Source: Dreissena polymorpha (Eukaryota > Mollusca > Bivalvia > Myida > Dreissenidae). From it: 64,000 nucleotides of DNA. The notes under the pieces were generated by a model that saw nothing but the letters and a program-made list of their open reading frames with translations, did not search any database and had not been told where the DNA came from. The stretch lies in the NCBI RefSeq assembly GCF_020536995.1, contig NC_068355.1, positions 72,222,828-72,286,827 on the forward strand, read 5' to 3'. The translations under genes and the position numbers were made by a program. Positions 1-11,700 of this stretch are shown here, one piece after another; the first letter of the stretch is position 1; each line of letters opens with the position of its first letter.

Positions 1-87
1 TGCTACTACAACTTACTACAACTTTACAAACAGCCCTTGTTTCTATGGGATTTTAACCACAACTGTTCATGTTTATCTCCGACACAT

Positions 88-850
88 ATTTTTAGGTCAC
101 CTGTCATGAAGTGACACGGTGAGCTTATGTGATCGTGTGATGTCCGGCGTCCGTTGTGCGTGCCTGCGTGTGTCTGTGCGTCCGTCCGTCAACAATTTGT
201 TTGTGTAGACAGTAGAGGTCACAGTTTGCATCCAATCTTGATGAAATTTGGTCAAAATGTTTATCTTGATGAAATCCGGTTTGGGATTGTATTTGGGTCA
301 TCTGGGGTCAAAAACAAGGTCACTAGGTCAAATAATAGAACAACCTTCTGTAGACAATAGAGGTCACAGTTTTCATCCAATCTTTATGAAATTTGGTCAG
401 AATGTTTATCTTGATGAAATCTGGGTTGGGATTTTATTTGGGTCATCTGGGGTCAAAAACTAGGTCACTAGGTCAAATAATAGAAAAACCTTGTGTAGAC
501 ATTAGAGATCACAGTTTTCATCCAACCTTTATGAAATTTGGTCAGAATTCTTGATGAAATCTGGGTGGGATTGTATTTGGGTCATCTGGGGTAAAAATCT
601 AGTTCAAATAAATAGAAAAACCTTGTGTTGACAATAGAGGTCACAGTTTTCATCCAATATTTATGAACTGTGGTCAGAATGTTTATCTTGATGAAATCTG
701 GATTGGGATTGTATTTGGGTCATCTAGAGTCAGGAACTAGGTCACTAGGTCAAATCATAGAAAAACATTGTGTAGACAATAGAGGTCATAGTTTTCATCT
801 GATCTTAATGAGTCAGGTGAGCAATTCAGGGCCATCATGGCCCTCTTGTT
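88..850 (+). mobile_element. Hairpin-ended tandem-repeat element (Helentron-like candidate)
   Basis: The element opens with an AGGTCACCTGTCATGAAGTG-type sequence and a Cys-free, TCCGTCCGTC-rich leader. It then carries four to five diverged units of about 145 bp (GTAGACAATAGAGGTCACAG ... GGTCAAATAATAGAAAAACC). It ends with a perfect stem, GGGCCAT (829-835) and ATGGCCC (837-843), followed by TCTTGTT. The same hairpin plus TCTTGTT end occurs on several other elements in this window. Short open frames through the units are repeats, not genes. Rolling-circle (Helentron-like) assignment is inference from the 3' hairpin and lack of terminal inverted repeats. Confidence 0.6.
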
Positions 851-1109
851 TATATTTTGTTTTAGCGATTATAAAGCTTTTTTGTCCTTGTCTATAGTAT
901 ACCTATAGTTATTTATGAAATCATGTTCAACGTTTTATAAATTGAGAACTGTGAATCTAAACAAATCTTAGCTTATACTATTGCATTGTTAACACCAGTG
1001 ATACAAAACGGGAAGTCAATAATGAGAAGGTATACTGTTAAGTTTATATACAAGTGAAATTTTTAACTTTAGTTGTCCTTAATATTATGCCTATTTCAAT
1101 AGAGAACTC

Positions 1110-1385
1110 TCCTTTTTGGTGTGACATAACGATATACTACATCACCCAAGCAAGTAGTGACATAAATATATTCTACGTCACCCAAGCAAGTAGTAACATA
1201 ACAATATACTACGTCACCCAGGCAAGTAGTAACATAACGATATACTATATCATCCAAGCAAGTAGACTGACATAACTATATTCTACGTCACCCAAGCAAG
1301 AAGTAACATAACGATATACTACGTCACCCAAGCAAGTAGTATAAACATAACGATATACTATGTCACCCAAGCAAGTAGTGAATGA
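1110..1385 (+). repeat. Tandem repeat, about 38-40-bp unit
   Basis: About seven diverged copies of a unit like ACATAACGATATACTACGTC followed by ACCCAAGCAAGTAGT. The open frame across it (1054-1275) only reflects the repeat. Confidence 0.8.
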
Positions 1386-2039
1386 TGTTGTTTATATTAA
1401 GAACGAGAATTCCCTAATGACATCACATTGATTTAATTGATGTATTTTGTTTTACTATCAATAGAGTCATGAAAACACATCATTAGCTGATAAATGCAAT
1501 ATTCATATTGCTCTTGAATAGCCAAGGAACACACAAAACACAAGTACTTTCCTTAATCTTCATTTTTTTTGCATTCTAAAAAAATAAAATCACAATTTTA
1601 CACTAGTCTACTTCTACATCCTCTATCCCTGATTTGTTTTGTAGAGCAGACATAGCAACATATTTGAGGGAGAGAATTGTTATATGATTTCAGTTTTATA
1701 ATAAGATATAATTAATCTTTAATAAAACATTGAGATATGTCGGGGGTTTATGACGAAAACACTCCCTGCACCCTCCCAAAAACAATCAGGTAGCAATGTT
1801 GGTACGTTGATGTCAATTAGATGTTGTTCACACATAATTTGAGATTATGTAGGGTGTGTGGTGGCTGAACATGTATAAAGGCATTTATAATATGTATTCA
1901 CAGAGGTTTGTTTACCTTTTTGGGAAATAATTAATGAGCTAATTATTGTTCTGTTTTGAATACACAGTTGATGTACAAAGGACACTTTGGCAAGCAAGGG
2001 GCTTAAGCATTTTACGCAAGAGAAATAGAACTCGAGTCC
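1386..2039. other. Unannotated AT-rich stretch
   Basis: No coding frame, RNA gene or repeat structure that I can support. It contains scattered A/T runs and one short C-rich stretch around 1740-1790. Confidence 0.5.
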
Positions 2040-2360
2040 AACTTGGACATTCACGGACCTCCTTCCTGTCTAGGTGGAAGTGACAGTTGTTGGAACAGTT
2101 ATATTGTGAGCAGCAGAAATTTTATTTAAGATAGACACTTGACTCTATACTGGCCCCCTCCTGTTTAGGTGGAAGTGACAGTGGTTGGGATAGTTATCTA
2201 GTGAGCAGCAGAAATGTAATTCAAGCCAAACGTTTGACACTATACTGGCCCCCTCCTGTTGAGTTGGAAGTGACAGTGGTTGTCAAGTGAGCAGCAAAAA
2301 TAGAACTCAAGCCAGACACTGGACATGTACTGACCTCCCTCCTGTTGAGTTGGAAGTGAA
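2040..2360 (+). repeat. Tandem repeat, three to four diverged units of about 95 bp
   Basis: Each unit carries a core like CCCCTCCTGTTGAGTTGGAA followed by GTGACAGTGGTTG and GAGCAGCAGAAAT. The frame at 2287-2538 partly overlaps the last unit and is not supported as a gene. Confidence 0.65.
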
Positions 2361-2949
2361 TGTGCCTCGGATAGTTGTCAAGTCAAGAATCACAAGCCAA
2401 GTCGTGTCAGGTAAGATTACATTGATATCAATAACAGCCGCAGCCTCTGTGGCATGCAGCCCAATCAAATGTTCAAATGCTATTTTGGTGAATCATTGTC
2501 TGGTGTCAAATGTGTGTTGCCTGTCATTTCAAGTATAATTGTTTAACGTCTTCATTGAAGCAATAGGAAAGAAGTTAAAAAAACTGGAAAAGTGTCACAA
2601 GTCCTAACCCAATTAAGAAGAAATCCATATTTGATACTGTGTCACACAGTGTGTAAACTGTTGTAAATTTGTGTTTAAAATTGCAATTTTAGACAATTAT
2701 TCATTGCAGTCAATATTAAGATGTTCTTAGTAATTATCAAGGCATTATCAAGCCTGTTATTTATTACTTGTATCAATTATGTAAAAATATTTTAAATTGT
2801 GTTTTTCATAAAATTCATTAATTAACCTGTAACATTAAAGCATGTTTATGACATGTTCATGTCTTTAGTTCATGTCTTATCTCAGTTTTATAAAGACATT
2901 AAGAACTTTTAAAATTCAATGAAGTGAATTTACTTTTAATTCCTTGACA

Positions 2950-3120
2950 CACAGAGAAGTTTGGTACAATTTTTAATTTTGAGTCGTCTCCCTTGGACTT
3001 GCATTACTGGTATATCTCACTTCCATTTCCAATGGTTAAAGTTTGGTACAAATTTTAAATTTTGAGTTGTCTCCCTTGGACTGTCATTTATCGGATATCT
3101 CACGTCCATTTCCAATGGTA
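2950..3120 (+). repeat. Two-copy tandem duplication, about 92 bp
   Basis: Two copies of a segment with TTTGAGTCGTCTCCCTTGGA and CCATTTCCAATGGT. They lie just upstream of the hairpin-headed repeat at 3213. Confidence 0.6.
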
Positions 3121-3212
3121 AAATATTGTAGCCAATCCTTGAATAATGTGAATATTCCATGATGTTTGATCTATATCCCATCAGATTAGAATATGTAATA
3201 TATCCTTTCATT

Positions 3213-3635
3213 ATGCTCCCCCAAAAAAATTGTGGGGGTAGCATATAGTTGCCGCTTTGTCTGTCTGTCCGTGTGTCTGACCGTCCATGCACAGTTTTTG
3301 TCCGGGCTATTTCTCAGCAATTAATGACCGGAATTCAATAAAACTTTATGGGAAGCTTCACTACCAAGAGGAGATGTGCATATTATCAGCCGGTTCTGGT
3401 CGGATGATTTTTCACAGAGTTATGGCCCTTTGAAATTTTCCATTAACTATACATATAGTGCAATTCTTGTCCGTGCTATTTCTCAGAAATGGCCCTTTGA
3501 AAATTTCTATTAAACAATTCTTGTCCCCCCAACTACTGTGCCCTCAAGATGTTTCCTTTTATCTGAAAATATAGTGCAATATTGTGACAAAAAAAACTTT
3601 GGGGAGCCTCACCTGTCTCCACGGTTTCTTGTTTA
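3213..3635 (+). mobile_element. Hairpin-headed repeat element
   Basis: It starts with a stem-forming GCTCCCCC...GGGGGTAGCATATAGTTGCC head. A related GCTCCCC/GGAGCATATA head opens the copy at 55.18 kb. It continues with a TCTGTCTGTCCGTGTGTCTG leader and repeated TCTCAGnAAT segments, and ends near CCTGTCTCCACGGTTTCTTG. No protein is encoded. Confidence 0.5.
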
Positions 3636-3870
3636 CACCCTGGTGTGTGTGATGTGAATCGAGATTAAAGGTAGACAAAAATATGACTCTTAAGAGGGAT
3701 TGGCAGGAATGTCAAATACTGGGAACCATGCTGATGATCATGCATTGTTTAACCCCTCAAACGTGATCTACCTAAGTTGAAGTGGGGGTGTTATAAAAAA
3801 ATGAATGATCATAATCATAGATAATGTGTGTGTATTTTGAAGTTTATAAGGTCCTTCTGGGCCAGAGGCT

Positions 3871-4868
3871 GTATTATGTGAAGACCCAGAGTGTGTCCCA
3901 GCACTCGTCATTATATGAAGGCCCAGAGTGTGTCCCAGCACTCGCCATTATGTGAAGACTCAGAGTGTGTCCCAGCACTCGCCATTATGTGAAGACCCAG
4001 AGTGTGTCCCAGCACTCGCCATTATGTGAAGACCCAGAGTGTGTCCCAGCACTCGTCATTATGTGAAGACCCAGAGTGTGTCCCAGCACTCGTCATTATG
4101 TGAAGACCCAGAGTGTGTCCCAGCACTCCTACCTACAGAGACTGTATTATTTGAAGACTCAGAGTGTGCCCCAGCACTCGTCATTATGTGAAGACCCAGA
4201 GTGTGTCTCAGCACTCCTACCTACAGAGACTGTATTATGTGAAGACCCAGAGTGTGCCCCAGCACTCGTCATTATGTGAAGACCCAGAGTGTGCCCCAGC
4301 ACTCGTCATTATGTGAAGACCCAGAGTGTGTCCCAGCACTCGTCTTTATGTGAAGACCCAGAGTGTGTCCCAGCACTCCTACCTACAGAGACTGTATTAT
4401 GTGAAGACCAAGAGTGTGTCCCAGCACTCCTACCTACAGAGACTGTATTATGTGAAGACCCAGAGTGTGTGCCAGCACTTGTCATTATATGAAGACCCAG
4501 AGTGTGTCCCAGCACTCATCATTATGTGAAGACCCAGAGTGTGTCCCAGCACTCGTCATTATGTGAAGACCCAGAGTGTGTCCCAGCACTCGTCATTATG
4601 TGAAGACCCAGAGTGTGTCCCAGCACTCGCCATTATGTGAAGACCCAGAGTGTGTCCCAGCACTCGCCATTATGTGAAGACCCAGAGTGTGTCCCAGCAC
4701 TCCTACCTACAGAGGCTGTATTATGTGAAGACTCAGAGTGTGACCCAGCACTGGTCATTATGTGAGGACTCAGAGTGTGTCCCAGCAGTCGTCATTATGT
4801 GAAGACCCAGAGTGTGTCTCAGCACTCGTCATTATTTGAAGACCCAGAGTGTGTCTCAGCACTCCTAC
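3871..4868 (+). repeat. 37-bp satellite array
   Basis: About 26-27 units of ATTATGTGAAGACCCAGAGT followed by GTGTCCCAGCACTCGTC. In several places the last bases are replaced by a longer variant, CTCCTACCTACAGAGACTGT, giving a higher-order pattern. Open frames on both strands here arise because the unit lacks in-frame stops, and they are not genes. Confidence 0.9.
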
Positions 4869-5176
4869 CTAATTTGATTACTAGACTCAGGAAAGTTGAA
4901 ATGAATTTTGATATAAAGCTGCAGTTTCCAGTTTGTTTGATTAAACCGAAAGTTATATAATTTTGGTATGGTCTTTTGCTGTGGGGGGAAACTGGAGTGT
5001 CCTGAGGAAACGCACCTGTCTGGTATGGTGACAACCTACTAAACTCACATGCCCTGGGAACTGGCATTGAACACGGGTTGCAGAAGTGAGAATTGCATGT
5101 ACCAAGCACTGCACTAACCAGACAGCCTTGAAGATAATGAAATAATGTAAACCTATATCAATTGAGATTTTGAAAA

Positions 5177-5214
5177 TCAGGTCAATTTGTTTGCTGCATA
5201 ATAAAACTAAATCA
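5177..5214 (+). repeat. Satellite unit at the left flank of the giant element
   Basis: One unit of the 35-bp satellite (GTCAATTTGTTTGCTGCATA, then ATAAAACTAA and ATCA) abuts the left terminus. It matches the array that resumes at 37203, so the giant element split this satellite. The final ATCA (5211-5214) is the left copy of the target-site duplication. Confidence 0.85.
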
Positions 5215-5333
5215 AACAGTCTATTATGTGAAGTTGGAAAACGACATTAATTCTAGAATGGACTGTTTCAGCTTCATTTGCTTTGTTTTGACCATGCAAA
5301 TGTCAGTGGTCATAAAAACAAAGATTAAAACCC

Positions 5334-5647
5334 TCTTTGCTCATGCACCGCATGGGCATACCTTCTTTGCTCATACACCGTATGGGCAAACTCCCTTTGC
5401 TCATACACCGCATTGGGCATATCCCCTTTGCTCATGCACCGTATGGGCAAATCCCCTTTGCTCATACACCGTCTGGGCAAACCCTCTTTGCTCATACACC
5501 GCATGGGCATACCCCCTTTGCTCATACACCGTCTGGGCAAACCCTCTTTGCTCATACACCGCATGGGCATACCCCCTTTGCTCATACACCGTCTGGGCAA
5601 ACCCCTTTGCTCATGCACCGCATGGGCAAACTAGCCTTTGCTTGACA
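5334..5647 (+). repeat. Subterminal 30-bp array, left TIR
   Basis: Ten units plus a partial one of TTTGCTCATACACCG followed by T/C-variable TGGGCAAACCC or TGGGCATACCC. Two sub-variants (GTCTGGGCAAA and GCATGGGCATA) largely alternate. The right TIR has a shorter array of the same units in inverted orientation. Arrays of this kind are typical of transposase binding sites; that role here is inference. Confidence 0.85.
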
Positions 5648-6884
5648 CTAAACATGCATGGATTAGGCTCCAGTAGCAATATTTGCTCATATATGTATGA
5701 ACAAACAATATGCAATTGATTTATGCTGAATGATTATGTGAAATATAGGTAGGATATTTTTTGGTTTGGTGAAGTGATCATAGAAATTGAAATTGTTCTT
5801 TTTGTGTGTGGGGAAGTGAAAATATATACTTTTTATGATCACCAGTGAATACAAATCGACAGTCTATTGAAACTAATACATTTTCTTATTATTTTATGCC
5901 CCAGTTGAAAATCTCACTGCTATAAATTCCATGTTTATTGAAATATTATGCGGGAACACGAATTATATGATGCTACGTCATCTCACAATTTTGAGCCATA
6001 CGTCATTTGTGGGCCGTTGCATTTACTGTAGAAGATCAGGATGTAATAAAAGAAAAATGACAGTGAAAAATATTTATATTTTTCACTGTTTCAACAGTGA
6101 AATATACATCTTATGACACACATATTTCACTGTAAACCATCAAAAATCATCAAATAATATGCTGTTGTTGTATGATTTTTCAACACATCTGGATGCCTCA
6201 TTTCATAAAGAAGCAACAATTTTCATTATGCAAAGTCATATTTTATTGTTTTCCCTGTTTTACTTCATTTTGGAAAGTTTTTGACATGTATCGAGACTTG
6301 TACGTTATGTTTCATTACATATAATTATGTTTATAAATAACAACATGCAGTTTTCAAAATTAAGGTTTTAATGCCAATAATGTTTATAAAAGGTCACCTT
6401 ATTTCTGGCTGGTTTAAATAGTAAAAACGCTAGATTCATTTTATTGTAAATATGTTTGTTCTTTGAAAAATGGTCATTAGTTATGCAAATAATGCTTCAA
6501 ATCACACATAAAAAGACAAATAAATTAGCAATCTTGCAATATTAACAATGAGGATCAATACATAATGTGTTTCATAGTGTTCTTTTTTACTGAAAATTTA
6601 TAGTATGGTATAGATTTAAATTTAATAATTAATTAAAAAATTAATGTTTATGCTCTTAAATAGCTTGACCTGTAATAATTAAATTCACCAAAAAAGATTT
6701 TTATGCAGATTATTTTTTAATTTGACATAACTATTGGAAGGTAGACACAATTTTTTTAAGTAATAAAAATACATAGATTATGTATGACATAATCAACATG
6801 TTCAATCATTTTCAGTCATTCGAATACAATATCAAAATGTAGTTCAGGAACTTAACAGTAAATGCATATTAAAACAAAAAATGT

Positions 6885-7160
6885 GTTTGTCAGAAACACT
6901 ATGTCCCCTACTGCGCCACTTTGAAGCTATTTATTTGACCTTTGACCTTGAAGAATGACCTTAACATTGACCTTTCACCGCTCAAATTGTGCAGCTCCAT
7001 GAGATATACATGCATGCCAGATGTCAAGTTGCTATCTTCAATATTGCAAAAGTTATGGCAAATGTCAAAGTTTGACACAAACACAAACAAACACACAAAG
7101 AAACCAACAGACAGGGCAAAAACAATATGTCCCCCACTGTAGTGGTGGGGGACATAAAAA
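6885..7160 (-). mobile_element. Short ATGTCCCC/GGGGACAT-ended repeat nested in the left TIR
   Basis: It runs from AACACTATGTCCCCTACTGC through TTTGACCTTTGACCTTGAAG-type sequence to CAGACAGGGCAAAAACAATA and a CCCCCACTGTAGTGGTGGGGG hairpin near 7130-7152. Related copies lie at 17500-17610, 22025-22115 and 31130-31350. Its absence from the right TIR shows it was inserted later. Confidence 0.6.
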
Positions 7161-7469
7161 TGACACATTTTAAGTAAAACAACAACACAATTTCAGTTTG
7201 CCATTGCCTTAAACAGAAGAAATTATAGTTTATCCTATTGTTACATGATAACAGATAGAATTACAACTGATACTATAAACGTTAGCTCTATACTATTGTT
7301 AATTTTAGATCATTTTTTTTGTGATCCTCTAATTTTATAACACTGTATGATTCAATGTTATTTCATAACAAATGATAATGTTTGAATTAAACAAACAATT
7401 CATTGCAAATATTGGGAAACCAACGCTATTGCTTTGATTTTTTAGCGAAAGCGAAAAACGACCACAAAT

Positions 7470-7600
7470 TAATTGGATAAATATAATATTATGCGAGTGT
7501 TGGATAGAAATCAAGATTACCATGCTCGACTTGAAGCTCGCATGATGATATTGATGTCAATCAGACACTCGTATAATATTTCCTATTTATCATGCAAGTT
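7470..7600. mobile_element. Palindromic MITE-like module, copy 1
   Basis: An imperfect palindrome with arms GGATAAATATAATATTATGC and CGTATAATATTTCCTATTTA, and inner GATCAAG-like arms. Further copies lie at 20455-20625 and 34049-34175. This copy and the third form the inner edge of the two TIRs. Confidence 0.6.
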
Positions 7601-8048
7601 ATCTTTGCATATGAATAAAACCAAGGCCGGTTTTGGTTTTAGGTAAAAAAAAATTGGCCTTATTCATACTAAAATTGTCCCCCCCCCAGTTGAGAAAATG
7701 CACATTATATTTGTTTGACATTTTTTTCATGAACATTTTAAATTAATATAAATAAAGCAAGCATTCAAATGATATATAAATATCACATCCCATAGAAGGT
7801 GTTCGAGGGTTGACAATAAATTGTATTAACATGTACAATACAGCTAGTTGCTTGTATGACTCTAAACGAACCCTTATATCAATGGAATAAAATCTGAAAA
7901 AAAAATTAAAAATTAAAGTACCGGAACATAATCTCAGTTAAAAGTCTTTACATAATTCACTCTCTTTATGCGGAAATCAAATTCTACTATTTTAGCTCTA
8001 CATTAGAGTGTTACAATTATGTCCCGTATGTCACTAACAATTATCACC

Positions 8049-8480
8049 AGATTACCGTAGTTTATATGAGAATTTTTATCTCCCGCCAGAGGCGTTTCTG
8101 GCGGAGGGATATTGTTTTGGCGTTTTCCGTCCGTCCGACTGTCCGGCTGTCCATCCGGCACTTTTGTGTCCAGAGCCATATCTTGGAAGTTCTTTGGCAG
8201 ATTTCATTGAAACTTGTTATGAGTATATATATGCATAAGAGGATGATGAACACCAAATGGCATTGTACACCATCTGTTAAAAACAGAGTTATGGCCCTTT
8301 GTATCTTGAAAAAATGCTTTTTACTATAGGCACTTTTGTGTCCGGAGCCATATCTTGGAAGTGCTTTGGCGGATTTCATTGAAACTTGGTACGAGTATAC
8401 ATGTATATCCACAGCCAGAGGCGGAGGGATATTGTTTTGGCGCTGTCGTCCGTCCGTCCGTCCGTCATTGTTTCAAACAG
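8049..8480 (+). mobile_element. CCCGCCAGAGGCG-headed repeat fragment
   Basis: A TATCTCCCGCCAGAGGCGTT head is followed by GGAGGGATATTGTTTTGGCG, TCCGTCCG repeats and two diverged units (CACTTTTGTGTCCAGAGCCA). A second head starts at about 8413. Related fragments lie at 18010-18110 and 56905-57110. Non-coding. Confidence 0.5.
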
Positions 8481-8705
8481 TGAAAAATAACAGTCACTAT
8501 TCCTGCAAAATTCTTTAGCAAAACTAGTTTACGATGTCAATAAACGTTGAAAAAAAACATGTAGTGAAAATAAAATTTGTTTTATTCTGTGGAATATCAT
8601 TTTTAAATCACTCGTGATCATGGAAAGAATGTATTTTCAAGAGTGGATCACCCACATGATCACTTGTGACTTAAAATTGATATTCCACAGAATTCAACAA
8701 AATTC
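8460..8705 (-). repeat. Element-specific palindromic module, intact copy near gene A 3' end
   Basis: A palindrome with outer arms TGTGGAATATCATTTTTAAA and a TTTAAAATTGATATTCCACA-like partner, internal GATCATGGAAAG/GATCACTTGTG, and an adjacent AACAGTGAAAAATAACAGT cluster. Its parts match the modules in both TIRs and at 23.1 and 31.8 kb. It lies immediately downstream of the gene A stop codon. Confidence 0.6.
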
Positions 8706-8715
8706 GTCTATCTAT

Positions 8716-11700
8716 TTATTCTTCAAAATCAGTGACATTTTTTTGCACTGTTTTAATAATTTTTTCAGTGAACTTTTGTAAAATTTGTGGCTGCAATGGC
8801 ACGTCAATTCCATTTTTTTGGACAGTTATTGTAACTGTCCATGCATCTTTGTCGTTGACGGACAATTTCTCAACGTGGTAACAAAAACGTTCACGTCCTT
8901 GAGGGGTTGATAAGTCACCTGTAATAATAAAAATGTAATTGATATTCAAGAAATAAGACATCTACTTTGTTATCTAAAACTTCCCTTTTTTATAGGTTAT
9001 TAGACGTTTCACTGCACAATACGTATATATAATTTGACAAGCACACAGTCTGACGTCATATTGGATGAGCCTTAAGGCTGTGTGCGAGTCCAAATATATC
9101 ACGTACTGTACAGTTTAAACGTCAAATAAGCTTTTAATTATATATCTCTTTCTTCAGCTCTTTGTTTCATTTTAATTTTGATTTTAAAATGCTTTAATTG
9201 CATCTATACTATTTTCAAGACAAGCGCCCGTGCAAGTCGATAATAGTACATTCGGATACTTTTTCTCAGTAACGGCTTTTATCGTTATAAAACAATTGCT
9301 TAGTGCACTTGTACTCATCTGTCCTATATGGAAAAAATACAGACTTTTTGGATCCAATACCGGAATATATTGGACGGTCACATATGAAGAATGCCGATTG
9401 GATGAATTTATTGGATGTATAATATGTTTTATAATATTGTTGATTTATTTGAAATTATATAAGTGATATTTAACTATAAGAACAATTGCTCTGTTAACTC
9501 ATGATAAAACCTTTTTTTGAAAATTTCAGTTTGGTTTTTTTTGGTGAAATTGTATTGCATATATTAAATAACATACAGAAAAATATAAATAAAATATCAT
9601 TGTCCATTCATCCTCTATGTGTACTATTGCTATGTCATGTATGAAGGGGCTTTGCAATTTTAACTTGCCATAAAAATGGCGTATGTTTTTTGGAAATTTG
9701 AAAGCATATAATTAAAACAAGTTTTGAAGTAAGGATTTGTAAGATCAAGGAAACATACAGTTGTGTATGAAATATGGATCTGTTAAATATTTTTAAGCGG
9801 ACTTCAGGCTAGGATTTTCAGGGTCTAATTGTTCAATTCTTAGGAAAGTAACAAATATATTTTATGATATTTCAAGCATTATAAAATGAATACAATTGTA
9901 GTAATGAGAGGATTAATAATTGCAAATAAGCCATTATTTTTAATAGGCTATTTTTTCTCCAAATTATAACCTTTAATAAATAAGCATACCAGTGAACTCT
10001 AACATCTTGTCTGACAACGTATATGTCTCCTCAATGTCTTCCCACGTCCCCATCTGTAATGTGGCCACAGCTAATTGCTTCATGTGGTCTCTTATGAAAA
10101 AAACATTGGTGGTTGAAATGGGATTTCAAGTATTGACACAAATATCTGAGTTGCTGGCTATTTAAAATTGAAAACAATGAAATTAATTAAAGGTGTGTTT
10201 TAGTTTGTGTTTAGTGTAAAACCATGTTTTTCACCATTATGTATTTAATAGTCTTTGAATGAACTGTGCATACATGAATTGCAAGTGTGGTAAAGTTTAT
10301 GACAAAAATACTACCAACTGCTAAGTTATGGGGCAAAACTCCTTATTTCAAGATTTATATTGACACATGAACAGCTCCAGATGACATAAAGATTTCCAAG
10401 GCCATAACAATATGCCCAAACTTCAGCTTGGTTAATAAAACTTAAAAACTGATGGACTTCAATGTTGACATAACCTTACTTTCTTTTATCTTCTGCAATT
10501 TCTCTGGCAACTTTTAATCCTGAAGTGCCAATTGCCTTTATTAAGTAGGGTGTCCTGGATTTGTCTTGGACACCCTGCAGCTGTCTGAATAACTAAAAAT
10601 TAAACAAGAACATTTAATTCACTGATATCCTTCACCATCACTTAAAGGATACAACTCTGAACTGACCAAATCATACTAACATACATGTATGTCAATTATT
10701 TAAGGGAACAGAAAATGTAAGATGCACAGATTCTTACGTTTTGAGGGAATGACTCTTGCGAGTGGGACTCGAAAATGCGTTCTACTGCTGCCCAGTTTTC
10801 TTGGCTGTAGGCAGCTACTGAGAGAACTGGGCCCAGGCCCTCAAGCTTGTAAACCTGTTATTAAATTAATTAAGTAACAAAGCATTATATTTGTTATTTG
10901 TTTTAAAAGATTATGTTTATAGACACATGACTGGCATTAATCAGCACAAATCTTAATGTTTTTTTTCCAATATTATTTCCTTGTAACATTAATATATTAT
11001 AATGGAATCATTTTTTTAAATTGATGTTTTGTTCATGGTAAGTCAGTAACTGACTTGCTGTTTGTACAACCCACACCTGTTTTAGATATACGATTCAGGA
11101 TTGTTTTTACTTTAATAATTGAAAATTCAACACTTATGAAATGACTAAGTTCTCAGCTTACTGGTACATTTACATTTAGATACATGCCTTTTTGTCCAAA
11201 GAACCAAGGGCCACCATTACTTCCCCCTTCCAATTGCTGCTACACGTACTTCTACTTTCATATATTTTCCGCGCCATGCGTACTTTGTCCTGAAAGCATG
11301 CTGGTCAGGATTATGTTTTATATGTAACCCTATTTATGATGGAAAGAGTACACTGTTAATTGTATTTTAAACCTTCTGAAATTCCATTTTATTATTACTT
11401 TTTTACTTTTTCATTGAATATTTTAATAGAAAAAAATGAATTGAATATTATTTAGGACATTTAAAGATGAGTTTTGTGAATACATATTTGTTTATACTAT
11501 AACAAATAGAAAAATTCAAACTCATTTCAAGATTAAAAGAAAATGTTAAAAATGATATCAAATATATATAACGACTAGAAAGACAATTGCTAGTTAATGG
11601 AAAAAACACCATTACTATATGCGAACTTTTGTGTTTCTTGTAAGGTTACACTTTTAACTGCGACTACATCTTGATCACTAATATTATTTTTTTACAGGGC

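Larger units (their letters stand above)
5215..7600 (+). repeat. Left long terminal inverted repeat of the giant element
   Basis: It matches the reverse complement of 34049-37202 in order. The outer 115 bp are identical. Next come the 30-bp subterminal array, a GATCA-flanked palindromic module (about 5735-5880), a CAGTGAAA cluster (6055-6140), a GGAAAGTTTTTGACATGTAT block (about 6272), blocks near 6520 and 6690-6870, and a palindromic MITE-like edge (7470-7600). A short non-TIR repeat (6885-7160) interrupts it. The frames at 5228-5719 and in the array are not genes. Confidence 0.85.

Noticed and set aside
3871-4868. CRISPR-like array
   Set aside because: The units are contiguous with no unique spacers, in intron-bearing eukaryotic DNA. 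It is a satellite.
5228-5719. A 163-codon plus-strand frame starting MKLENDINSRMDC
   Set aside because: It runs through the TIR terminus and the 30-bp array. The same sequence lies inverted at the right end, and all three frames stay open because of the repeat length.
7320-7523. Minus-strand 62-codon frame in the left TIR
   Set aside because: The matching inverted region at the right TIR does not keep the frame open, and it overlaps the palindromic edge.
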